In this document: positions 45,326-53,200 of the stretch, in pieces
Layout: the number at the start of each line of letters is the position of its first letter
Numbering within the stretch: position 1 is the stretch's first letter
Source: Pseudomonas sp. GM50
GTDB taxonomy: Bacteria > Pseudomonadota > Gammaproteobacteria > Pseudomonadales > Pseudomonadaceae
Assembly: GCF_000282375.1 (NCBI RefSeq)
Contig: NZ_AKJK01000102.1
Location: 32,465 to 96,464 of the forward strand
Length of the DNA: 64,000 nucleotides
Reading direction: 5' to 3'
Notes under the pieces: model-generated
What the model saw: the letters and a program-made list of their open reading frames with translations, nothing else
The model's database searches: none
What the model was told of the DNA's origin: nothing
Program-made: the position numbers and the translations under genes

Positions 45326-45592
45326 TTAAAGCTGCGCCCGTAGCCGCCGCCCGACCACATCCAGCAAATCGCAGCCATCACGCAACTGGATGGCTAACAC
45401 CCGCGCAAACTCTTGCAACAGCGCAGCATCCCCACCAATCGCTTCGCCCAGGGAAAGCGTTTCCAACAGTTGAGTGACGCTGCGAATGCGATACGCCGCC
45501 GTGTCGTGCAACACGTCGACAGGCGCTTCGGTATCGATCAGCAGGGAAGGGATCGTGCAGTCGATGCCGGTAATCGGCATGTATCGAGTCAT
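45326..45592 (-). CDS. DUF3077-like small protein
   Basis: An 88-residue protein with pattern VDVLHDTAAYRIRSVTQLLE, similar to small Pseudomonas proteins labelled DUF3077. It has no signal peptide or membrane helix. Its ATG overlaps the stop of the upstream gene by four bases, so the two are made together. Function unknown; such pairs are common in the genus, often in several copies. Confidence 0.65.
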   Translation of the reverse strand: MTRYMPITGIDCTIPSLLIDTEAPVDVLHDTAAYRIRSVTQLLETLSLGEAIGGDAALLQEFARVLAIQLRDGCDLLDVVGRRLRAQL

Positions 45593-45936
45593 GGTTGAAC
45601 CTCCTGAGCATCGGACATCTCACCGGGTGGATCGAGATTGTCCAGCGCCCGGTTTACCAATAACTCGCCCAGCACGGCCAATTGCTGAATCGATAACGCC
45701 AGGCTGCGGTTCGAGCCTTCGAGTTCGCAGGCAAGGTCAGTCGTCAGCACGTTGAGCGAGGCGAGGGTTTCGCAGGCGTGGCTTAAAAGGGTTTCGGTGT
45801 CGATGTTGGGGAGAAGGGTGAAAACGTGGCTGATGGGGTCGGGATGTTTTGGGTCGCGGAGGCGGGCGCTGATGGTGCGTTGGGTTGCTTGGCTGAGTTG
45901 ATTGGGGTCGAGGGAGTCGGGTGGAAATTTTTTCAT
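45589..45936 (-). CDS. DUF6124-like small protein
   Basis: A 115-residue protein beginning MKKFPPDSLDP. The conserved central stretch is TETLLSHACETLASLNVLTT, followed by LEGSNRSLALSIQQLAVLGE. This matches a Pseudomonas-specific family of unknown function that is usually paired with a DUF3077-like gene. The ATG at 45936 has a purine-rich site (AGGAGC) just upstream. The open frame beyond it to 46071 is not needed. Confidence 0.7.
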   Translation of the reverse strand: MKKFPPDSLDPNQLSQATQRTISARLRDPKHPDPISHVFTLLPNIDTETLLSHACETLASLNVLTTDLACELEGSNRSLALSIQQLAVLGELLVNRALDNLDPPGEMSDAQEVQP

Positions 45937-46153
45937 CGTGAAGCTCCTGAAACAATGGAGCCGCAAAGCGGCATTTGCATGCCTTGATCGTGTTCGGTCT
46001 GTCAAAACCGGTCGCTGAGGTTGCAACGACTGGGGGAGGTTATCTGGGGAGGAGGGGGTGTACAAGTTCATGGATGGCGATAGAAGTTGCAGGAAATGTC
46101 CGATGCTTTTGTCAGGCGTCCCGATGGGCTGAAAAATTGAGTCAGATTTGGTT

Positions 46154-46558
46154 TTAAGTGAACTCGGGTTTTTTATCGTTCATATAAACTGAGGGTCCAC
46201 AAAGTAGTGGAGATTTCGTTGTGAATTCAATTATCGAGCTGTTGTTCGAAGCGTGAATCGTGAAGAGATTTTCGCTCTGAGTGATTCTTATGCTGAATTT
46301 TTCTTTTGTAGGTATGTTTTTGATCATCAGGTTGCTGATTTCGCTGCAGTTTAAACCGATGCGACATGTATTGGATTCAGCCTTTTTCCATTTCGCGGGA
46401 GGGGCGTCAGGGAGCTCTTCGATGTCAAATTCCAGTATTATAGTTGGTCTGTTGTTGTCGATGTTTATTGTGAAAAATTCAATGAGGCCAATCGCTATGG
46501 GAGTTTTGAAAGCCTGGTTGAAGAAGATGCTGCCATCGATATCGTTCCAGAACTTCAT
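46154..46558 (-). CDS. Imm50-like immunity protein
   Basis: A 134-residue protein starting MKFWNDIDGSIFFNQAF, with the strand pattern LIEFFTINIDNNRPTIILEF and an ending with SPSVYMN-like residues. It resembles the Imm50 family of polymorphic-toxin immunity proteins. The ATG at 46558 has a GGAGC site. Upstream, in the same direction, lies a fragment of an rhs gene, so this is probably the immunity gene of a lost Rhs toxin. AT-richer than the genome core. Family call is moderate. Confidence 0.65.
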   Translation of the reverse strand: MKFWNDIDGSIFFNQAFKTPIAIGLIEFFTINIDNNRPTIILEFDIEELPDAPPAKWKKAESNTCRIGLNCSEISNLMIKNIPTKEKFSIRITQSENLFTIHASNNSSIIEFTTKSPLLCGPSVYMNDKKPEFT

Positions 46559-46622
46559 TCCTGCTCCTTGAAACCTAACTGAGGGGAGGGTAGACGCAGA
46601 CAAAAGAGCAGTCAAAAGGGGG

Positions 46623-46815
46623 CAGATTGTCTGCGGGAATAAATTGTTGATACTCGACGGCGATGATGTGCTTACGGTCGTATCGCAAGAGCAGGGCGCG
46701 ACCGGCGCCATTGTCGAGGCGTTTGATCCTGCCGTGGAGGTGCGTTCACCCGGTAGCAGTGGGGTTTCGGATAACCAGCCCCGTGGATTGATGTTCAGCC
46801 GTCCTTGATGGTGAA
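46623..46815 (-). pseudogene. rhs and DUF4123 fragments fused by deletion
   Basis: Bases 46623-46738 nearly match 53181-53296 inside the intact rhs gene. Bases 46738-46800 nearly match the first 18-20 codons of the DUF4123 gene at 55600-55660: on the minus strand they read NINPRGWLSETPLLPGER, against INPQVWLSKTPLLPGER. The two pieces are joined directly, so about 2.3 kb of adaptor and rhs sequence has been lost. Neither frame is usable. The order (immunity gene, adaptor, rhs, immunity gene) is that of the intact locus. Confidence 0.85.
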
Positions 46816-46816
46816 G

Positions 46817-47149
46817 CTAAAAACTCATATCCACTTCAATATTTTCTTCGTACGTCGAGAGCAACTTCACAATGCTTTCGTTTTCGGAGTATTTCTTTTT
46901 CAACTGCTTCAGTTTTTGATCTGTGCCCTTGCAGTATTTATTGATATCGCTGATGACACGGCTGAGGTTGTCCGGGGCGGCGGGGGCCGGCCCAGGAATA
47001 TCTCCGCGCAGAGAGTCACAGTTGTCTCTGCTTGTTATGTAATCGGAGACATCGCCAGGTACTGAGCCATCGCTTTCGGCTGCACAAGAAAGCAGTGGGA
47101 GGGCCAGCGCGATAAGCAGGAAATAACGCATGATTGTGTACATTTTCAT
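46817..47149 (-). CDS. orphan immunity-like lipoprotein
   Basis: A 110-residue predicted lipoprotein, signal MKMYTIMRYFLLIALALPLLSC. The mature part is closely related to the last 80 residues of the periplasmic immunity protein at 55694: SRDNCDSLRGDIP, then DINKYCKGTDQKLKQLKK, and LLSTYEENIEVDMSF. It lacks that protein's first 150 residues. It is probably what remains of, or a short form of, an immunity gene of a second M15-type effector. Start ATG 47149; ATG 47131 is also possible. Confidence 0.7.
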   Translation of the reverse strand: MKMYTIMRYFLLIALALPLLSCAAESDGSVPGDVSDYITSRDNCDSLRGDIPGPAPAAPDNLSRVISDINKYCKGTDQKLKQLKKKYSENESIVKLLSTYEENIEVDMSF

Positions 47150-47277
47150 GCCTGTCATTTGGCCGGTGAGGTTTGAAAGATCATTGTTGATTTCGACATT
47201 GGGCAAAGGGCAGATTACCCGTCACGAAGATTTGAATAAGTCTGCCGAATTGCGTTCGATCATTTAGTTAAAGTGAT

Positions 47278-48303
47278 TCAAACTTCTTTTCTCCACGCGG
47301 AAAAAGTGATGGCCGTTCCTTCTTCCTCATTATCCTTGATCTCGATTTTGTAGGTGCCGCCACCTGCAACACCTTCAATCAGTGCCTTTTCATCGTTCGC
47401 ACTTAACTCGGCACCTTTAGCTCTCTGTTTGTAAAACTCGACGACATCAGAGAACTCTGTATAGGTTTTCAACATGACCTCGAAATCATGTCGTGGCCGG
47501 CCTGCCAATTCGTCGAAGTCACCGTAAATCGGTGCGCCTCTCATGCCGGGTGTGGTGTACACACCATCGACGCCAGCGCCCGCCAGATGGGCGTTCTTCG
47601 GAAGCAACGGGAGCATCGCCTTCGGGAAGTCGGAAGGTAATTGCGAGGCGTTCCAGGAGTCTTTTTTCGGGTCAGTAATGATGTATTCGACCGTGGCAAT
47701 TTTTTGCGCTCGAGCACGTGTTTCGGGATCTTCACTTTCGGCCCAATAGGCAATCAATGGCGGCAACTGTTTGCTCCAGACAATGATTGGGTCCGCATCG
47801 CTCTTCTTGGCGCCTTTCGCCTGGAAGATAGTCAGCACGGTTTCGGGGCCGGGATTGCAGGACAACGACTCTGTGCGTGATTTGACGGTACAGTGCCCAT
47901 TGACCAACCCAACGGCGATCAACTGACCCTTGTCGTCCAACAAAAGTGCGGCGCGCTCGTCGCCGTGGTTACCATCATCCATGGCCGTCAGCATTTTGCG
48001 TTCGGCAGGTACACCTTCCTCAAACGTCGAGAACTCTGAATCGAGAGCGTCCAGTACTTGCGTGACGATCAACGAGCCATCGTTGGTGTAGCTGCCTGTC
48101 GCATAACCGATGAAGTCAATCAAGGCGGCGCGTATCGCCGGATCTTCGTTGAGCTGTGGTGGTCGTGCAGGGGCGGGGTCATTGGTGAGCAGCAACACAG
48201 TTGTACCGTCTGCGCGTTTTTCTGATCGAAGTGACAGCGCGGCAGCGTCAAGAGAAAGGGTCAATGCCAAAAGCATGGCGAATGGTCGTGCGATGGTAAA
48301 CAA
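47278..48303 (-). CDS. exported protein of unknown function in the immunity bank
   Basis: About 341 residues from TTG 48303, which has AAGGA eight bases upstream and gives a signal peptide (MFTIARPFAMLLALTLSLDA). The body has VLDALDSEFSTFEEGVPAER, GLVNGHCTVKSRTESLSC, and YTTPGMRGAPIYGDF. No family was recognised. It sits among immunity-like genes and is exported, so an immunity protein against a periplasm-acting effector is possible, though not shown. Confidence 0.7.
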   Translation of the reverse strand: MFTIARPFAMLLALTLSLDAAALSLRSEKRADGTTVLLLTNDPAPARPPQLNEDPAIRAALIDFIGYATGSYTNDGSLIVTQVLDALDSEFSTFEEGVPAERKMLTAMDDGNHGDERAALLLDDKGQLIAVGLVNGHCTVKSRTESLSCNPGPETVLTIFQAKGAKKSDADPIIVWSKQLPPLIAYWAESEDPETRARAQKIATVEYIITDPKKDSWNASQLPSDFPKAMLPLLPKNAHLAGAGVDGVYTTPGMRGAPIYGDFDELAGRPRHDFEVMLKTYTEFSDVVEFYKQRAKGAELSANDEKALIEGVAGGGTYKIEIKDNEEEGTAITFSAWRKEV

Positions 48304-48400
48304 GGGTTCATTCCTTTGTTGAGTGGTGATCCGGTTTTTTTCAGAGCTAAAGGCTGTCCCCTTTGTCAATTTGTCCTTTTAGCCTGATTTACTTTGCTCG

Positions 48401-48757
48401 TTATTGGTTTTGAATGTTGCTCTCATATTTTGTTAGGCATTCTAGAAGTACTGTCATAAAGTGTTGGTGGTCTTCGATTTCATCGTCGAAATATGTACTT
48501 AGTTTGTCGAAGATTGCGTCGAAATTCTCATCTTTTTCCAAATAGAATTCTAAGGTTTTTATAAAGCGGTCACGTGCGCTCTTGGGGTAGGCGATGAACT
48601 CTGGTTGTAATACTTGATCAAACAGCTCTGATAATTCATCCCTGTTGTTCACATCTTTTGAAGCTATTATTTGCTCGCGTTCGTCATCGTCTGTGTAGTC
48701 AATGTCGAAGATGAAAAGTAAGTTGCGCAAGCTTGATAGTTCAGGGGTAGGCTTCAT
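48401..48757 (-). CDS. small acidic protein, orphan immunity candidate
   Basis: A 118-residue acidic helical protein: MKPTPELSSLRNLLF, DVNNRDELSELFDQVLQPEF, and a repeated Asp/Glu-rich segment (FDAIFDKLSTYFDDEIEDHQ). The size, acidity, AT-rich codons and location downstream of the Rhs toxin gene all fit an orphan immunity gene. It resembles CdiI-type proteins only in general. No family was recognised. Confidence 0.6.
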   Translation of the reverse strand: MKPTPELSSLRNLLFIFDIDYTDDDEREQIIASKDVNNRDELSELFDQVLQPEFIAYPKSARDRFIKTLEFYLEKDENFDAIFDKLSTYFDDEIEDHQHFMTVLLECLTKYESNIQNQ

Positions 48758-48856
48758 TGTTTAATAGTCCGGGTACGATGTAATCAACTTTCCGTTAACG
48801 TCTAGATGTGTCACTGCTTTGGTTTGTGTTCCATATTTAAGAATCGAAAAGAATCG

Positions 48857-48988
48857 AAAAGGGGACAGATTTATTTTCATGAGCGCTTGGGGAAAGGTGA
48901 CAAGAAAATAAATTTGTCACCTTTTCTCACTGAACCCAAAGGGGGCGGGTTTATTTTTAGGTGCGTAGAAAGTAAATCTTCCCCCTTT
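48857..48988. repeat. two inverted-repeat elements (copies 1 and 2)
   Basis: Copy 1: left arm GGGGACAGATTTATTTTC near 48861-48878, right arm GAAAATAAATTTGTCACC near 48904-48921, a 25-base loop. Copy 2: left arm GGGGGCGGGTTTATTTT near 48941-48957, right arm near 48968-48988. Related copies lie at 49361 and 49916. The motif recalls short palindromes found beside REP-type transposases. Confidence 0.75.
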
Positions 48989-49013
48989 TTGTCGCACGTG
49001 ACAGTTGAGTGAT

Positions 49014-49322
49014 TTATTCTAGTATATATGTAAATTTTTTATCCCAGCCAAAGCTCTCATCTTGAGCTTTCACTCGGTTAAGAATGCTCACTATTTTTTC
49101 GAAAGTGTCACCCATACTGTTTCTTGAGTTGTTGGAGTTTCTCCAGATTAGCTCTATAGGACGTTCTGTGTTTGCACTAAGCAAGTCCCATAAAGCATTG
49201 AGGTTGTTTCCATAGAACTCACCAGCTTTTAAAGCTGATGCGAGTTGCTTGTGGAATTCAATTTCTGACTTGATAGTGGAGCCGTCGAGTTCGATTACCA
49301 TAGTTTTACTCTTCACTTCCAT
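49014..49322 (-). CDS. barstar-family ribonuclease inhibitor, orphan
   Basis: A 102-residue protein of the barstar family. It starts with the strand VIELDGSTIKSEIEF, then FHKQLASALKAGEFYGNNLNALWDLLSA, the helix-loop that plugs barnase-type active sites in the family, and ends DKKFTYILE. Barstar would neutralise a barnase-type RNase toxin. No such toxin gene is nearby; the Rhs tip at 50259 does not look like barnase. It is therefore an orphan immunity gene of the bank, set between two inverted repeats. Confidence 0.85.
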   Translation of the reverse strand: MEVKSKTMVIELDGSTIKSEIEFHKQLASALKAGEFYGNNLNALWDLLSANTERPIELIWRNSNNSRNSMGDTFEKIVSILNRVKAQDESFGWDKKFTYILE

Positions 49323-49360
49323 GTTCCTATTGAGCTAACCGTGTCGTAGTGGTCGCTGAA

Positions 49361-49412
49361 CAAAAAAGGGAATAGATTTGTTATTCATGGAAAATAAGTC
49401 TGTCCCCTTTTG
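49361..49412. repeat. inverted-repeat element (copy 3)
   Basis: Left arm AAAAAAGGGAATAGATTTGT (about 49362-49381) faces right arm GAAAATAAGTCTGTCCCCTT (about 49390-49409). It is a diverged copy of the element at 48857, between the barstar-like gene and the next orphan gene. Confidence 0.7.
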
Positions 49413-49433
49413 TGCTGATAGTTGTATGTAAGT

Positions 49434-49823
49434 TTACAGGGGGTAGTCACATCGCCACGGCGGTGTGAAAAGTTCCGGTGCAATATTGCTTTTTTCTAGA
49501 AGGAGATTTACTTCTTCTTCCGAGTTCGTTGTTTCGAGTTTTATTATTGTGATGTCTCGGCCATCAATGCCGTCGCTTGTTTTTATTGTTTCAATTGGTA
49601 TTGAGAATTCTATTACTGCATAGCGTGAATTCTTTGATGAGCTTATGAAGTCATAATATTGAAAAGGGTCATCTAGCGAAAATTCAAATTTGTAAATTGC
49701 ATATATGGCAATCCATTTGCGCAGTAATGGATCTTCAGACTTAAGTTCTTGTGCGATTTTGTCATAACCTGTACCTTCGAGTCCGTACCAAACACTTCGT
49801 GGGATCATTTTTTGGTCGTTCAT
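49434..49823 (-). CDS. small protein, orphan immunity candidate
   Basis: A 129-residue cytoplasmic protein: MNDQKMIPRSVWYGLEGTGY, LLRKWIAIYAIYKFEFSLDD, IVEFSIPIETIKT-like strands, and a final FTPPWRCDYPL. No family was recognised. It has no signal peptide and is AT-rich. It lies between two inverted repeats downstream of the Rhs toxin and its own immunity gene, so it was probably kept as immunity to another toxin tip. Confidence 0.6.
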   Translation of the reverse strand: MNDQKMIPRSVWYGLEGTGYDKIAQELKSEDPLLRKWIAIYAIYKFEFSLDDPFQYYDFISSSKNSRYAVIEFSIPIETIKTSDGIDGRDITIIKLETTNSEEEVNLLLEKSNIAPELFTPPWRCDYPL

Positions 49824-49915
49824 TTTTGCCCCTCAAATTGATTTGGCCAATAGGTACAAACTATTTTGTCGTCTTTTGGGTGTGGTTGCAAATGCGGTAG
49901 TACTGAGGAGCTAAT

Positions 49916-49964
49916 AGGAGCAGATCTATTTTCATGTGTGTAGAAAATAAATCTGTCTTCCTTG
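49916..49964. repeat. inverted-repeat element (copy 4)
   Basis: Left arm GGAGCAGATCTATTTTC (about 49918-49934) faces right arm GAAAATAAATCTGTCTTCC (about 49944-49962). It lies between the 49434 and 49999 genes. Confidence 0.7.
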
Positions 49965-49998
49965 TTTCTTCTTTGGCTCTTTTTTGTTCAACGCCTGA

Positions 49999-50262
49999 TC
50001 ATTCTTCAAATAAGTATTTTGCTACCGGTGACCAGTTATTTTTTTGAATGAGTTCGAAGTCCGGATTTTTCGTCTCAAAGTCTACTAGTAAGGTAAGAAA
50101 ACCATTTTTGTTTTCGTCCGCGTCGCTCGGATTTAACCAGCCCATCTCACATTCTTCACAGTGTAGATATAATCTTTCGTTAGTAATGTCTTGGGTGATG
50201 ATCAGTCTTCCTTGATTGCAGGCTGGACAGTTTTTATACCAATAGTATTTTTCCATTTTCAT
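49999..50262 (-). CDS. zinc-ribbon immunity protein of the Rhs toxin
   Basis: An 87-residue protein with two CxxC pairs (NCPACNQGRL and HCEECEMGWL), likely one zinc-ribbon, then an acidic C-terminal half. Its ATG overlaps the rhs stop by four bases, the position of the dedicated immunity gene in Rhs loci. It would bind and block the Rhs tip in the cytoplasm. Position makes the immunity role likely; no tested relative is recalled. Confidence 0.75.
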   Translation of the reverse strand: MKMEKYYWYKNCPACNQGRLIITQDITNERLYLHCEECEMGWLNPSDADENKNGFLTLLVDFETKNPDFELIQKNNWSPVAKYLFEE

Positions 50263-53200
50263 TCCGCAGGATAAGAAGTGATTATTTTGTTGGTTCCAGG
50301 GACTAGCTTCATTTCAAGGTCGTAAAATATTTTACCCAAGTCGGCCTCGCCGCCTCCAGAACGGCCTACCATTTTTCCCATTGGTACCTTTAATGTGCCT
50401 GTAGAGTCCGGTTTAATGCCATCTGCTTGGGCTTTCTTCCAGGCCTCATTGGTCACATCGACACCATCGCCATAGAAAACTCCATGTTGGGGCTTGCCGG
50501 GATTGTCGACATTATGCAGTCGGACGTGATCTTCTCGACTTTGGCCTTTGTACTTCCCTTTCGCGGGTACGACGCTTTTCCAATCGAGTTTTTCACCCGC
50601 AGGTGCTGGAGCGCTGGGTGATGTCTCGTCGGCGGTCGAGCTAGCCGTTGGCTTATTGACTCCATTCTCAGTGCTGCCTGGGCAACCACTACTCAACCCC
50701 AACGGATCCACCCACCCCGTAGGGTTAGGCACGTACTGGTAGTTGTTCAACCCACCCGCAAGCTTGATCGGATCCGGCGTCAGAAACCGTCCAGTCCCCG
50801 GATTGTAGTAGCGATGCCGGTTGTAATGTAAGCCTGTCTCGGCATCGAAGTACTGGCCCTGAAAGCGCAACGGGTTGTCGATTTCGGCGATGTCCAGCGC
50901 GGCGAGGTTGCCGTAGGCACGGTATTTCGCCGACCACATGATCTCGCCGCTGTAGTCGGTGAGTTCCTGCGGGGTGCCGAGGTGGTCGAGTTGGTAGTAG
51001 AACGGCGCGGCCTTCAGCGGGCCTTCGCCGTCGAGCATGGCTAGCGGGCGGAAGCTGCCGGGTTCGTAGATGTAGCTGCGATAGCGGTTGTCGGCGCTTT
51101 CGGCAATCAGGCGTTCGCCTTGCCACAGGAATTCAGTGGTGTGGCCATCGACAGTTTTGGCGATACGGCGGCCGAAGGCGTCGTATTTGTAGCTTGCGAT
51201 GCTGCCGCCGGGCAGGCTCACGCCGATCAAGCGATGCTGGCAGTCGTAGCGGTATTCAGTAACGAGTTTCTGCCCGGCACCGCGACGTTCGCGGATCAGG
51301 TTGCCGTAGGCGTCGTAGTCGTAGTGGCGGTCGCCTTGCATCAGTAGGCGGTTGCCTTTGACGTTGGCCAGGTTCGCGGTCGGCTGGTCGCCTTGGCCGA
51401 GGAGGTTGCCCGCCGGGTCGTGGGCGAAGCTTTCCGGGGTGGTGCCACGGACGTTGATCAGGCGATCGAGCGGATCATAGTGATAGCTGCGGTTGCCTTT
51501 GCGGCTGTCATCTATACCCGCGAGGTTGCCGTTGGCATCGTAGGCGTAGCGACGGTGGAACAGGTTGCGTTCCTGTTGGCTGACGGTGTGGGCTTGCAGT
51601 CGGCCTTGTTCGTCGTACTGATATTGGCTGAGCAGCAAACCTTGTTGGCGCTGCTGTTCGCGGCCGGCGTTGAACTGGTGCGTGGTCAGGCGTGAGCCAT
51701 TGAGGTCGATGCTGCTCAGACGGCCGCCGGGTTGGTGGCGGTAGTCGAGTTTGCTGCCGTCGGGGAGGCGGCAGTGGCTGAGTTGGCCGAGGTTGTCGTA
51801 CTCGTAACGCAAGGTGCCCCAGCCTTGGTGTTCGGTGATCAGGCGGTCTTGCAGGTCGTATTCGTACGCCAGCGGCCAGTTGCTGTCGTCGACGTTTACG
51901 AGGCGACCGAGGGCGTCATAGCTGTAGTGAATTTCCTCGCCATCGGCCAGGGTTTTCACCAGCAGACGGCCAGCGGCGTCGCGCTGGTACTCGGTAATCA
52001 GCTCGCTACCGTCGTCGCCGAATTCGGTTTTCTTCAGCAGTTGGCCCTTTAGGTCGTACTCGTAGGCCGTACGGCGACCGTCGAAGCCGGTTTCCTGTTG
52101 GATCAGGCCGTTGGGGTAGTAATCGAGGTGATAGTGCTCGCCACGTTCGTTTTCGATCTCAGTGAGCAGCAAACGAGAGTTGTCGTAGCGGTAGCGAAGC
52201 TGACTGCCATCCGGGTTGAGGCGACGGCTGACCAGGTGCAGGCCATCGGCGTATTCGTAGCGGGTGACGCGGCCCAATTCATCGCGTTCGGCAGTGACTT
52301 TGCCATAGGCGTTGTAGGTGAATGCGCGGGTTGCACCGCCGGGCAGGGTGATTTGTGCGAGACGGTTGGCGGCGTCCCATTGGTAGTGGGTGATGGCGCC
52401 GGTTTCTTCCTGACGGGTGATCTGCCGGCCCAAGGCATCGTAGCGGTACTTGCGCTGACCACCGTCGGGCAGGCGCTCTTCCAGCAGTTGGCCGAGGTTG
52501 TTCCAGCCCAGTTGATGACGGCTGCCATCGGGATGGCGGATTTCCAGCAGCCGGCCTTGGCGGTCGTAGCTGTAGAGGGTGGCATTACCGTCCGGGTCGA
52601 TCTGCTGAGTGATGTCGCCCTGATTGTTTCGTTGATACTTCCAGGTGGCTTTGCCTCGGCGTACGTCGCTGACGAACCCGTTGCTGTATTCATACGAAAC
52701 GGGTTCATCTTCCGGGGGAATGACGGCGGTCATCAGGCCGTCTTCGTCGTACCGATATTCGGTAACAGCGCCTAGCGGATCTTTCTCTGCAATCAGCTGG
52801 CCTTTATCGTTGTAGGCCTTCAGGTGTTCCGCGCCATCCGGATCGATCTTGCTGATAAGCCGTGCTTTATCGTCGTGGGTGTAAACCTCTTCGCTGTCAT
52901 CGGCGTTGGTAACGGTGACGCTGCCTTTATCGTCCCAGGCGTAATGCGCTTCCATCTGCGAGAAACTCGCCCAGTGATGGACGCAGCGCGACAGCTTGCC
53001 TTCGTTTTCCCACTCCCAAAAGAAGCTCGCGCCGCCCGCCAGTTGCCGTTCAAGAATCACGTGTTGATCGTTGTAGCGATAGTGTTCGGCTTCACCGGCA
53101 GCGTTCTTCGCTTCAATCAGGCGATGCTGTGCGTCGTAGCTGTACGTGACCAGCGTCTGGATGGTGTTCCAGGCGTCTTCCAGATTGTCTGCGGGAGTAA

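Noticed and set aside
48857..49964. A CRISPR-like array in the immunity bank
   Set aside because: Repeats are diverged, palindromic, irregularly spaced by whole genes, and have no uniform spacers.
49014..50693. Barstar-like protein as antidote to the Rhs tip
   Set aside because: The tip does not show barnase features, and another gene (49999-50262) holds the dedicated immunity position.
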